From NCBI RefSeq assembly GCF_900142085.1, contig NZ_FQZQ01000006.1, positions 1 through 64,000 of the forward strand: a DNA stretch of 64,000 bases, in the 5' to 3' direction. Under the pieces are notes generated by a model. It saw only the letters and a program-made list of their open reading frames with translations, made no database searches and was not told where the DNA came from. Made by a program: the position numbers and the translations under genes. Within the stretch, counting starts at the first letter, position 1, and each line of letters starts with the position of its first letter. This DNA comes from Shimia gijangensis (lineage in GTDB: Bacteria; Pseudomonadota; Alphaproteobacteria; Rhodobacterales; Rhodobacteraceae). Shown here one piece after another: positions 1-7,173 of the stretch.

Positions 1-385
1 ATGTAAGCAGAGCCTTAAACCCATCGGCCCGGCACCTTAATACTACAACCGGAATTGGGCATAAGTTGGGGGGAACTAAGGCGATTCTTTCCCCTCACCC
101 CTCCAATTGACTGACTTAGACGCCCGGAGTTTTGGCGGTCATGCCCAAGGTTCGTGGGACCGGACTAGAATCGTAAGATGACGCTCCGAGCCAAAAGCAG
201 GCCTTTAGACCAATCGCAGCATTTGGAACTTAGGGCGGAAAGTGTGAATTCGCCGCGAGCGCGAACCGATCAAGCCTCTCCGTTGATAGCCGACATCCAC
301 ATTTGCTTGAAACCGAGATGTCCGCTGCACTGCCGCAAGGCGGCTGTGAGCCCGAAACGCTGCGAGATTAGTATGACCAACGGTG
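1..385. other. gene-free stretch
   Basis: No convincing gene is seen here. The open frames on either strand lack a ribosome binding site and run antisense into the cyclase gene. The text around 220-345 is rich in short words such as GTCCGC and TGCCGCAAGGCGG, which resemble the other gene-poor stretches at 3040-3740 and 40180-40350. It may be decayed repeat or former coding DNA, but this is only an impression from reading. Confidence 0.5.
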
Positions 386-2263
386 TTATGATTGTGCCCG
401 ATCTAGCAAGCCCTGATAGCGCGGGTCGTTGCGAATTGGGCCCAGATCCGGGTCTTTCTGAAACCACAGCAGTAGGTTGGTGGCAGCCTTTTCGATCCAC
501 TTGTTCAGCATTTCAAAAGCAAGATCAATTTCACCGAGCTGTGCGTAAGTGCAAGCCGCATTGTAACGCATGTGGTTGTCGTCTGGGTCGATTTCCATCG
601 CGCGACTAAGCCACGCTTTTGCTTTTGCTTTTTCATCGATCCTGGCAAGAGCAGCGGCCCCCAGTTGAGCGGGCCTTGAGTTCTCCGGATGTAGCTTAAG
701 AGCCTCTTGGGCACGTTTGATACCAATTTGTGTATATTGCTTTGCCGTTTCCGGCCGTTGCAATGAAAACAATGCCTCGGAAAGCCGCAGTGGTGCTTGA
801 TAGTCGTCTGGGCGAACTTCAGTTGCCCTTGTGTAGTGCACTGCTGCGTTTTCAAAATTGCCAATCGTTTCGAAAAACCGCGCGGCATAGAAAAGGGCTT
901 CATAACTATCTGGGTCAATTGAAAGGGCTTGTTCGAAAGCAGAAATTGCCTCATTGCGCCGATCGTCGATCCACATAGCAGCCCCGCGGGCTGCGTGAGC
1001 ATCCGCCAGATCTGGATCGATGGCCAACGCCTTGTCTGTGATCGAGAGTATCTCTTCAATCGTAATGTCTGCGCCATGGTGCGTTTTCAGCCATGTAGCG
1101 CAATTGGCTATCCCGGCATATGCCTTTGCATATTCAGGATCGAATTCGACCGCTTGAGAGAACAACTGTCGTGCACTCAACAAAGACGACTTGGTACGGT
1201 TCCGCAGAAACTCCGCGCCGCGAAGATAGGCGTTATAGGCCTCTGGGCTGCCTGTTTGCTCCTGTTCAATTGCCTTTCTTTCTTCTGGTAATAGAGTCAC
1301 CTTGAGTTGATCGACAACCGCATGAGTAATCTCGTCTTGTACAGCAAAAATGTCCGTCAAGTCGCGATCATACCGCTCTGCCCATATCGGTTGGTCCGTG
1401 ACGCCTTCTACCAATTGAACGGTGATCCGGACGCGATTGCCAGCCTTTCTGACCGACCCGTCAACCAAATAGGACACCCCTAGATTCTTGGCGGTCTCCT
1501 CCAAATTTAATGCTTTGCCCTTCAACGTGAAAACAGTGTTCCGACTGATAACTGAAAGGCCTGAGACCTTCGACAGATCGGTAATGATATCTTCTGTAAT
1601 TCCGTCGCTAAAGTATTCCTGCTCAGGGTCATTACTGACATTGGCAAATGGAATGACCGCCACTGAAGGGTTGTCTGAAATAAGGGTGTCCTTTGCGTGG
1701 GTATGCAATCCCGACGACTTATCTGAAGACCTTTCGCTCAATTCTACGAAATAGACGTGAACCGGCTTCGACGCATTCTTGATGGCAATTTCACCCTGGT
1801 CGGCGAAATCGACATCTATCTTGTTTCCGATCTGACTGCGCGTAAAAGCTGAACATGCGATCCCACCCGGTTTGGCCAATCCCTCCAGCCGGGTCGCTAG
1901 TATCACGCCGTCTCCAAAAAAATCGTCGCCTTCAACGATCAGATCGCCAACATTGATGCCGATGCGGAACCTAATCTGGCGATCCTCTGGAACACCGGTA
2001 TTACGCCCCGGCATACCTCGTTGAATTTCCACAGCACATTGTAAAGCTCTTGTCACACTGGAAAACTCGACCAAAAATCCGTCGCCCATAACTTTGAATA
2101 GGCGTCCACCATGTTTGGCTAGTGTCGGATCGAAAAACTCACGGCGATGATGCTTTAGAGCCGCCAATGTGCGCTCTTCGTTGGCTTCCATCAAACGCCC
2201 ATACCCGACAACGTCTGCGGCAAGTATTGCCGTCAACCGACGTTCGATTGGTTCATTTTCCAT
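386..2263 (-). CDS. class III adenylate cyclase-like protein with TolB/FlgO-like and TPR domains
   Basis: A 625-aa protein with an N-terminal class III nucleotide cyclase domain (about residues 8-180), a middle region of the TolB/FlgO kind (about 200-330, with SVAVIPFANVSNDPEQEYF) and C-terminal tetratricopeptide repeats (about 350-610). This architecture is common in Rhizobiales and Rhodobacterales. The two metal-binding aspartates are present (D17 in AADVVGY, D61 in VMGDGF) and so is the transition-state arginine (R125). The partner asparagine, four residues earlier in the family (VNxAAR), is isoleucine here (VILATR), so ATP cyclisation may be weak or lost. I chose ATG 2263 (MENEPIERR) over an upstream TTG at 2275. 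There is no membrane segment, so it is expected to be cytoplasmic. If the tRNA-Asn fragment at 9013 is a true element boundary, this gene may be cargo. Confidence 0.85.
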   Translation of the reverse strand: MENEPIERRLTAILAADVVGYGRLMEANEERTLAALKHHRREFFDPTLAKHGGRLFKVMGDGFLVEFSSVTRALQCAVEIQRGMPGRNTGVPEDRQIRFRIGINVGDLIVEGDDFFGDGVILATRLEGLAKPGGIACSAFTRSQIGNKIDVDFADQGEIAIKNASKPVHVYFVELSERSSDKSSGLHTHAKDTLISDNPSVAVIPFANVSNDPEQEYFSDGITEDIITDLSKVSGLSVISRNTVFTLKGKALNLEETAKNLGVSYLVDGSVRKAGNRVRITVQLVEGVTDQPIWAERYDRDLTDIFAVQDEITHAVVDQLKVTLLPEERKAIEQEQTGSPEAYNAYLRGAEFLRNRTKSSLLSARQLFSQAVEFDPEYAKAYAGIANCATWLKTHHGADITIEEILSITDKALAIDPDLADAHAARGAAMWIDDRRNEAISAFEQALSIDPDSYEALFYAARFFETIGNFENAAVHYTRATEVRPDDYQAPLRLSEALFSLQRPETAKQYTQIGIKRAQEALKLHPENSRPAQLGAAALARIDEKAKAKAWLSRAMEIDPDDNHMRYNAACTYAQLGEIDLAFEMLNKWIEKAATNLLLWFQKDPDLGPIRNDPRYQGLLDRAQS

Positions 2264-2271
2264 GATTGCCT

Positions 2272-2454
2272 TCAACTTCGTTTAGTTGAAGCATACAGAG
2301 CACAGATTGAGAATGCCAAGATCATTACTACAATAAGCACAAAGCATGACGCCCAAAAGCTCAACTCAGTTTGTGAATGGTTGAAAAGTCCGCTCACCGG
2401 CCCTTCAGGTATCGCGCGGTATGAGCCCTTTTCAGAAGTTGACTGAGCTAACAA
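2272..2454 (-). CDS. possible small membrane protein
   Basis: A 60-aa open frame just upstream of the cyclase, with one strongly hydrophobic segment (about residues 33-53, WASCFVLIVVMILAFSICAL) and a basic tail. The only start is TTG and no good ribosome binding site is seen. Its position directly before the cyclase on the same strand would suit a membrane partner, but nothing else supports that. It could equally be a chance frame or the remnant of a longer membrane gene. Confidence 0.25.
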   Translation of the reverse strand: MLAQSTSEKGSYRAIPEGPVSGLFNHSQTELSFWASCFVLIVVMILAFSICALYASTKRS

Positions 2455-2469
2455 GAATTGGTCGCCACT

Positions 2470-2904
2470 CTAACGCGACATATCCTGACGCGCTGTAGTC
2501 TCGGATACCTGCGTGAACTGTGGACGACCTGCGTAGATCCCCATACGAACATCACCTCGCACATAATAGGTTTGGCCCGCCTGCGCTTGAATGGTAATGG
2601 CGTCCTGACTTATCGCTTGTGCCCAGAAAGTATGTTCGCCTGGATTGACCACTTTCTGTAGCACAGCACCGCTGGTGAGTTGGCCTACAGACCCGTCTGT
2701 ATGCTGCACGTCGAAGCGGATTGCGCCACCGGCAAACGCTGCAGGGCGGTAGAACACCACCAACGCCTTACCTGCGGGAGCCTCGAAAGATGAACCGGTC
2801 TGCATTACGGTTCCCGCCTCTTGCCCACCCATGCATGCGGTCAAAGTAGCGAGGCTGGCGAAAGCAAAAAGAAATCGGCGTCTGAGCATTGGTCGTTTTC
2901 TCAT
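2470..2904 (-). CDS. DUF2846-type lipoprotein
   Basis: A 144-aa small lipoprotein. The N terminus has a basic stretch, a hydrophobic core (FLFAFASLATLTAC) and a lipobox with cysteine 24, so it should be lipidated and anchored in the membrane facing the periplasm. The remainder has the character of DUF2846: KALVVFYRPAAFAGG, then PGEHTFWAQ and AGQTYYVRGDV. The function of that family is unknown. ATG 2889 (MLRRRFLF) is an alternative start that would give a more typical signal length. Confidence 0.7.
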   Translation of the reverse strand: MRKRPMLRRRFLFAFASLATLTACMGGQEAGTVMQTGSSFEAPAGKALVVFYRPAAFAGGAIRFDVQHTDGSVGQLTSGAVLQKVVNPGEHTFWAQAISQDAITIQAQAGQTYYVRGDVRMGIYAGRPQFTQVSETTARQDMSR

Positions 2905-2918
2905 GTTGGGTCGTCGTA

Positions 2919-3191
2919 CTATCGATCAGCTTTCAAAGTTTGTCCAACTGGCAATGTTGTCGCTCCGCTAGAAATGCGAAGGGTGAGTGTTGGCGCCAGC
3001 TTCGTCCGCGTTGTGTGAATTCGCTTCTCAAACATGCTGCGCGGCGCATCAAAGTCCGGTTCGACGGGCCGCATCGCAGCATCGGAGGTGGCCTCGGACG
3101 GCAGGTCAGGGCCGTTCGCGACAGGCTGGATTTTGTGCTCATGCGAAATGCTGCGGGACGGCATTTGGTAAAGAGGGCTCATAGCCTCCAT
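2919..3191 (-). pseudogene. possible truncated or decayed gene
   Basis: A 90-aa frame from ATG 3191 to TAG. Its first 60 codons show the GC-rich third positions typical of real genes here, with a proline-rich, disordered-looking N terminus and then a basic stretch (FEKRIHTTRTKLAP). The last third loses this pattern. It reads like the start of a longer membrane protein whose body has been lost. I do not recognise the family. Confidence 0.25.
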
Positions 3192-3298
3192 TCGACGCGT
3201 CTTCGAGCAGTCAAACCAGCTGAACTTTTGCTATGCGGGACAATGCGCCCGTTTGGTGTTATGTCCAACCTTGCGATTGCAAACCCGGAGACACCAAA

Positions 3299-3556
3299 AT
3301 GAACCTCGAAAACCTTGTTAACCGAGTAACAAAAGAAATGAATACGGCCCTTTCCGATATTCCGGATGCGGAACGGAACGCCATTCTGAGTATCGTTAAG
3401 CAAGCGATGCTCGACTCCGCTACCCGCACACATCGGGACATGAAGGAAACTGCTGTTATCTGCTGCGGCCCAGAAGCTGATCTGGTCCATAAAATCCAGG
3501 AGCAAATGGACAAGAAACGTGACATGCTTATCGCAAACTTGATGGCGATGCGGTAA
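3299..3556 (+). CDS. small hypothetical protein
   Basis: An 85-aa, largely helical and charged protein (start MNLENLVNRVTKEMNTAL) with a GGAG ribosome binding site 8 bases before ATG 3299; the frame opens further upstream but only this start has such a site. It has a CC pair at residues 55-56, no signal peptide and no membrane segment. I do not recognise it. It is the only plus-strand gene proposed left of the tRNA-Asn fragment. Confidence 0.55.
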   Translation: MNLENLVNRVTKEMNTALSDIPDAERNAILSIVKQAMLDSATRTHRDMKETAVICCGPEADLVHKIQEQMDKKRDMLIANLMAMR

Positions 3557-4012
3557 AGGCCGTCGGGTTTGGGCTCTTAGCGGCGATGCGGTGGCAAAGA
3601 ATCTGTTCTGGTTTCATATGATGAGCTGACGTTGCCGACGGCCCTGTGCGGACATTGGTGCAACCTGCAGCATCAGTCGATCTGGGCTTCATTGCCGCCA
3701 TTCGCTGCAAAAACCATCAAGGTCCGGTTTGGGCGGATTGTGTTGAAAAACTCGAAAATTTGGTTACCCCCATTTTCCGCCAATTTCCATTGCGCCCTCA
3801 AAGTCGGTGCCAATTGGCTAGAGAGGGTCATGACAGCCGTTCACATCACCAAAGCGGTGTTTTGGCCGAGCCCCTGGCCAAAAATCTCGACGCCCCTCAA
3901 CCGGCAAATTTTTCACTGATTTTCTGCAAAAACAGAGTTTTTCAACACAATCGGCCGAAAACGGGAGTTGGCTGGCCAGAGCAAAGGTCTGCTAATCCGG
4001 CTGAGCAGCCCC
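3557..4012. other. gene-free stretch with decayed mobile-element text
   Basis: No gene is supported. The stretch contains the 18-bp perfect inverted repeat described separately and ends at the stop codon of the small terminase gene. The large terminase gene expected after a small terminase is not here. Confidence 0.5.
3736..3952. repeat. inverted repeat, likely insertion-sequence remnant
   Basis: GATTGTGTTGAAAAACTC at 3736-3753 is repeated as a perfect reverse complement at 3935-3952. The arms are separated by about 180 bp with no open frame of transposase size. Outside the arms the sequences are still alike (CCGGTTTGGGCG against CCCGTTTTCGGCC after reversal). This resembles the ends of a small non-autonomous element or an internally deleted insertion sequence. 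No target duplication is obvious. Confidence 0.5.
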
Positions 4013-4405
4013 TTAACCATATTGGCTCTCAAACTGCGCCCAAGGGTCATTTTCGTCTTCGTCCTCGGGGATCTGAACGCTGTGACGACTTGTTGGGGTG
4101 CCGCCAAGCGCCGTCAGGTGCATCCGCAATTCTCGGATATGCGCGGCTGTTACATCGCCACCGCCCTGAATGCCGGCGCGAAGCCGACAGGCCGATTCAA
4201 GCAACGCTCGATCACTCGATACCAACCAGGGCAGTTCGTCGGCAAAGGTTGCCCAAGCCATCTTCTCAGGCTCAGAGAGGTACGCAGGCGGCTCACCAAG
4301 GGCTGTCAGCCCTTCAGGCTCCTGAATGTCCCTGTAACGCTCTGGGTGCTTGCTATAGGCCCCTGTGAGCTTGGCCTTGGCTAGTGGTGTTTTGGGTCTC
4401 GGCAT
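4013..4405 (-). CDS. phage terminase small subunit, P27-like
   Basis: A 130-aa protein resembling the P27 family of small terminases: a basic N terminus (MPRPKTPLAKAKLTG), the stretch PPAYLSEPEKMAWATFADEL (the family's helix that packs the DNA-binding region), then RALLESACRLRAGI, an LTALGGTPTSR segment and an acidic tail (PEDEDENDPWAQFE). Small terminases recognise the packaging site and hand DNA to the large, ATP-driven subunit. The length is normal, so it looks intact. No large subunit follows; downstream is mobile-element debris. A lone small terminase is what satellites use to redirect a helper phage's packaging motor. Confidence 0.75.
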   Translation of the reverse strand: MPRPKTPLAKAKLTGAYSKHPERYRDIQEPEGLTALGEPPAYLSEPEKMAWATFADELPWLVSSDRALLESACRLRAGIQGGGDVTAAHIRELRMHLTALGGTPTSRHSVQIPEDEDENDPWAQFESQYG

Positions 4406-4505
4406 GTCGAACCTCGGAATTTCTGAATTGGGGATGTGTGAAGAAAGCGGGGGCGTCGGTTTCGGGCGGAATGGCCCTGAGGATTAGAGGTACCCCCCCT
4501 GGTAG

Positions 4506-4539
4506 GCCGGAGCCGTGACAGGAGGTGCCACGCTCCGGC
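4506..4539. repeat. hairpin upstream of the small terminase gene
   Basis: GCCGGAGC (4506-4513) pairs with GCTCCGGC (4532-4539), and after a one-base bulge GTG (4515-4517) pairs with CAC (4529-4531), leaving an 11-base loop. No T-run follows on either strand, so it is not a standard terminator. It sits in the 217-bp gap before the terminase gene, where packaging sites are often found. Confidence 0.45.
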
Positions 4540-4622
4540 TGCGGGTGTTTTATTTGACACTCCACCGCCCGCTGGGAGCGGACGCGCGTCAAAGAGCAAT
4601 AAGCCGCGCAATCCTACCATCA

Positions 4623-4901
4623 TTAAAGCCCCCGACCGGTTGTGGCATTGAGTTGCTTCCGCATACGATCCCGTACTTTAGCCGCCTTCGCTTTGCCTAT
4701 GGGACGCTTGCCGTTTTCCCGCTTTTCCTTGGCGCGCGTGATGGCTCTCGCTACGAGTGCCGGGTCGGCATCACCATCAACCTTGATCTTGCCATTGGGC
4801 AGGCGGATGAATTTCACGTCTCCCTGCTTGTGCCTGCTTGGGCGAGGGGTCGCGAGTTCCTTGCGGGCGCGATTGTGTGCATTGCCTTTGAAGTTCATCA
4901 T
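4623..4901 (-). CDS. small basic protein of the element
   Basis: A 92-aa, strongly basic protein (MMNFKGNAHNRARKEL start) with a central stretch VKFIRLPNGKIKVDGDADP and a lysine/arginine-rich C terminus, suggesting nucleic-acid binding. I chose ATG 4901 because GGAGG lies 6 bases before it; its ATGA overlaps the stop of the preceding coiled-coil gene, so the two are probably translationally coupled. The family is not recognised. Confidence 0.6.
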   Translation of the reverse strand: MMNFKGNAHNRARKELATPRPSRHKQGDVKFIRLPNGKIKVDGDADPALVARAITRAKEKRENGKRPIGKAKAAKVRDRMRKQLNATTGRGL

Positions 4902-5509
4902 TTGATCCTCCATGCTGTGAGCAGTGCTTTCGGAATATCCCGCCGTGTCAGCGCACCATCTTCCAGCAACTCAACGACCTCTGTGCATAGGTCTTTTGAT
5001 CGCTCTGCCAATTCGCGTTGTTCCTTGGAGTACGGCGGCAATCCAGTGAGGCGAACCTGCTGGGCCTCAAGGCCCATGCGGATACGCTCCAAGTTCTCAA
5101 CGGCAACTATTTCTTCTTGGATTTGAGCAAGCCGAGAGGACCAGAGCTTTTTGAGATGCGTGGAGTATTCAGGGCGAGTATCAGCGCAAATCTTTTGCAT
5201 CGCCGCAGTGTTGGCGGATGCAATCTGGCCCTTTAGCTCCTCGATCTTTTCCCTTACTTCGGTCCGCTGTTTGACAGCCGCTTCAAGAGCCTGGCTATCA
5301 CGTGCGGATAGTCCGACGGGCTTTCTTCGACGATCCATCGGACTGCCAGGCGGAATATTGCTAGGATTTGCCCGGGACCGGATTTTTCGGATTTGCTCTG
5401 AAGCTGCCTTGTGCAAGTTCTCAGCCTCGGCAAACTCACTTTTGAGCTTCCGCAGTTCAGGCGATGCCTGCTCAGCGGCGGTTCCTTTGCTTCGAAAAAT
5501 GTCAAACAT
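4898..5509 (-). CDS. coiled-coil protein of unknown function
   Basis: A 203-aa protein with long charged helices (about residues 15-45 and 75-135) of coiled-coil type, and no signal peptide or membrane segment. ATG 5509 has an AAAGGA ribosome binding site at good spacing. Downstream it overlaps the 92-aa gene by ATGA. Phage and satellite proteins of this shape include scaffold- and regulator-like proteins, but no family can be named. Confidence 0.65.
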   Translation of the reverse strand: MFDIFRSKGTAAEQASPELRKLKSEFAEAENLHKAASEQIRKIRSRANPSNIPPGSPMDRRRKPVGLSARDSQALEAAVKQRTEVREKIEELKGQIASANTAAMQKICADTRPEYSTHLKKLWSSRLAQIQEEIVAVENLERIRMGLEAQQVRLTGLPPYSKEQRELAERSKDLCTEVVELLEDGALTRRDIPKALLTAWRIK

Positions 5510-5548
5510 TCGCTATCCTTTCTTTCGCTCCAAGATACCACACCGAAA

Positions 5549-5776
5549 TCATTCAACGTCACGCCGTAACGCGATGAACTCGCAGAAAAAATAGCCCAAT
5601 GTCTCGGCCAACAGATGCCTATTTTTCAGATCCTCAGAGCTTAGAATCCCATCTGCGTGCAGTGCCTCAAACACCCACTCTTCGACTTCAATTGTGATGG
5701 GCCGAAGGCCGCAACGTTTTCGAAGCCTGTGACGTCTCTGGCGCGCTGCGGCCAATTCGCGGTCTCGGTCATTCAT
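5549..5776 (-). CDS. small protein of unknown function
   Basis: A 75-aa protein with a basic N-terminal half (AAARQRRHRLRKRCGLRPI) and an acidic, hydrophobic C-terminal half (WVFEALHADGILSSED...), perhaps a small DNA-binding dimer. ATG 5776 lies inside the end of the replication-type gene, an 8-base overlap, suggesting translational coupling. A GTG just before it (5779) is the alternative start. Confidence 0.55.
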   Translation of the reverse strand: MNDRDRELAAARQRRHRLRKRCGLRPITIEVEEWVFEALHADGILSSEDLKNRHLLAETLGYFFCEFIALRRDVE

Positions 5777-6419
5777 CACCGATTTCCTCCGCTGTAGAAT
5801 GTTGGGGTTCTTCGCCCATACCCTTGGTAGATAAGGATGTGCCCTTTAAGGGAACGGGAGAGGTTGAATATGAGGGCTGTTCGTTCCCTTTGGTGGAACA
5901 GGCTGTTCCCTTTGGGGGAACGTGGTTATTTTGTTCGTTCCCTTTTACGGAACGTGTTGTTCCCTTAGAGGGCACAGGGTTTTGTTTTCCGTTCTTGCCG
6001 GACGGGTTGTTGGTCTTCACAGCAACAACCGGAAATTCAGAACCTTCTATCCATTGCAGGAACAAATAACTTGGGCGTGTTTCAGGTGGGCAGGCTATCT
6101 CGGTCAATTCGACTTGATGGCTGCGAGCTTCTCCGGCCATGCCTAGACTGGCCGATTTCTTAACCACAACCCACCCCTTCCGTTGCAGGTCTTGCATTGC
6201 GCGCATTGCTGTTTTTGCGTTGCAACCCACCCGATCGGCGATTTGACGTAGCGAAAGCTCAATCTTGCCGTTGTTGTTCGCTTTCGGCCCTTTCCATTCC
6301 AATTTGAGCCAAGGGTAAATGGCTTGGGCAGGCAGAGAGAGCGCCCGCCAAGCGGGACGCTCCATGTGCTGCCGGGTCATCCTGGCGAAGTGCTCATTGC
6401 CCTCTTTTCTGGGAGCCAT
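5769..6419 (-). CDS. winged-helix replication-initiator-like protein
   Basis: A 216-aa protein. Residues about 18-90 form a winged-helix region of the phage replication O/HTH_36 type: RPAWRALSLPAQAIYPWLKL, then the helix-turn-helix around LSLRQIADRVGCNAKTAMRAM and the wing KGWVVVKK. Residues 148-200 carry alternating VPxKGT and SxKGN/M blocks that are encoded by palindromic DNA repeats (separate entry). The acidic tail has no motif. By analogy with lambda O I infer that it binds those repeats and starts replication of the excised element; it could instead be a regulator. ATG 6419 overlaps the TAA of the HNH-like gene by one base. An in-frame upstream extension has no good start. Confidence 0.65.
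   Translation of the reverse strand: MAPRKEGNEHFARMTRQHMERPAWRALSLPAQAIYPWLKLEWKGPKANNNGKIELSLRQIADRVGCNAKTAMRAMQDLQRKGWVVVKKSASLGMAGEARSHQVELTEIACPPETRPSYLFLQWIEGSEFPVVAVKTNNPSGKNGKQNPVPSKGTTRSVKGNEQNNHVPPKGTACSTKGNEQPSYSTSPVPLKGTSLSTKGMGEEPQHSTAEEIGDE
5818..5975. repeat. six 17-bp palindromic repeats, candidate replication iterons
   Basis: On the minus strand the unit is GTTCCNNNAAAGGGAAC, an imperfect palindrome. Copies lie at 5959-5975, 5937-5953, 5905-5921, 5883-5899 and 5839-5855, with a decayed sixth at about 5818-5834. They form three pairs with starts 21-22 bp apart, about two helical turns. Odd and even copies are read in different frames (VPxKGT and SxKGN), so it is the DNA word rather than the peptide that is conserved. 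This is the arrangement expected for an origin inside an initiator gene. Confidence 0.6.
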
Positions 6420-6661
6420 TAGTTGCCCCCCTTGCGCTTGTGCGCTTGCTTGTGGTGCTTGCGGCAGAGCCATTGCACCATGAGAGGGCGGTCATAGTCG
6501 GGGTGATGTGCCTCGGCCTTTTCATCGCTGCAAATGGCGCAAGGCTGGCGATCAATCAGGCCGCGCCGCAGTGCCGATTGCGTTGCGACGTGCGCCCAGA
6601 CCTTCTTGGGGTTTCGCTGACGCCACCGCTCTTGCCGGGATATCTTCTTTGTTGCCACCAT
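6419..6661 (-). CDS. HNH-like zinc-binding phage protein
   Basis: An 80-aa protein with ligands C41, C44, H52/H53, C66 and H69/H70 in the pattern CAIC...AHHPDYDRPL...WLCRKHH. This resembles the small HNH-like zinc proteins found in many phages and satellites. The basic N and C termini suggest nucleic-acid binding. A complete nuclease active site (the asparagine of HNH) is not evident, so I do not claim cleavage. ATG 6661 follows closely on the very small ORF upstream; the stop overlaps the start of the replication-type gene. Confidence 0.65.
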   Translation of the reverse strand: MVATKKISRQERWRQRNPKKVWAHVATQSALRRGLIDRQPCAICSDEKAEAHHPDYDRPLMVQWLCRKHHKQAHKRKGGN

Positions 6662-6664
6662 CGC

Positions 6665-6808
6665 TTAGCTCCCCCAGATCAGGGTGGCCAAGGCGCTTGC
6701 CTGGGCTTCTGTCAGCCCGTGAAGGCGCATCAAAAGTTTTATTTGGAGTGTCTGCATTTCTCTGACCTCAAAGTTGCCTTTGACTGCGCAGAGTGGTAGG
6801 TTTTGCAT
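6665..6808 (-). CDS. very small ORF before the HNH-like gene
   Basis: A 47-aa frame from ATG 6808, or 30 aa from ATG 6757, which has GAGG 8 bases before it. The shorter form begins MQTLQIKLLMRLHGLTEAQA and ends LATLIWGS, a helical, leucine-rich peptide. It ends three bases before the ATG of the HNH-like gene, as expected for a coupled leader gene. The function is unknown. Confidence 0.45.
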   Translation of the reverse strand: MQNLPLCAVKGNFEVREMQTLQIKLLMRLHGLTEAQASALATLIWGS

Positions 6809-6841
6809 TAGAGAAGCCCGCTAAGCCTCTGAATTGCAAAG

Positions 6842-6874
6842 CCCCCGCCGCGCCGTCGCAGGTGGGGGTTTTTT
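6842..6874 (+). terminator. rho-independent terminator reading rightward
   Basis: CCCCCGCC (6842-6849) pairs with GGTGGGGG (6861-6868), including one G-U pair, and is followed by six T (6869-6874). In the leftward direction the same site has an A-C mismatch and only three T, so the rightward reading is the better one. No plus-strand gene precedes it. It covers the stop codon of the AlpA-type gene. Confidence 0.55.
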
Positions 6875-7067
6875 ATGCGACTTGTGCAGATTGACCGTCG
6901 AGCCACTCGAGGATTTCGGCTTCGCGCCAAAATCTGCGACGCCCGATGTAAACCGGTTTAGGGAAGCCCGATTCAGGTTCGTTGAGGCGACGCCAAATCC
7001 ACATATCGGATACGTCACCACAGATTTGCCGGACTGTTTTTGCAGTAATTCGTTTGTGTGAGTTCAT
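6873..7067 (-). CDS. AlpA/excisionase-family DNA-binding protein
   Basis: A 64-aa winged-helix protein of the MerR-like AlpA/excisionase type: ITAKTVRQICGDVSDMWIWR contains the recognition helix, followed by GFPKPVYIGRRRFW (the wing) and the helix AEILEWLDGQ. Such proteins activate integrase and replication genes or act as excision factors in satellites and P4-like elements. The start ATG 7067 has GAAAGG upstream. It stands apart from the integrase pair (107-bp gap), so it probably has its own promoter. Confidence 0.75.
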   Translation of the reverse strand: MNSHKRITAKTVRQICGDVSDMWIWRRLNEPESGFPKPVYIGRRRFWREAEILEWLDGQSAQVA

Positions 7068-7173
7068 CGCCGTTACCTTTCGTTAAAACGGTTACGGCTT
7101 CCTAATATTCACACAATCTGCCCCGACGCCAAAGAATTGGGGTTCAGAAAACTAACTGTTTTCCCGGACTGGC

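Noticed and set aside
178-609. 143-aa plus-strand frame at the left edge
   Set aside because: It runs antisense into the end of the cyclase gene, has no ribosome binding site and shows no recognisable sequence.
5818-5975. Repeats as a CRISPR array
   Set aside because: The 17-bp units are palindromic, lie inside a coding gene, have 4-27 bp gaps and no cas genes are present.
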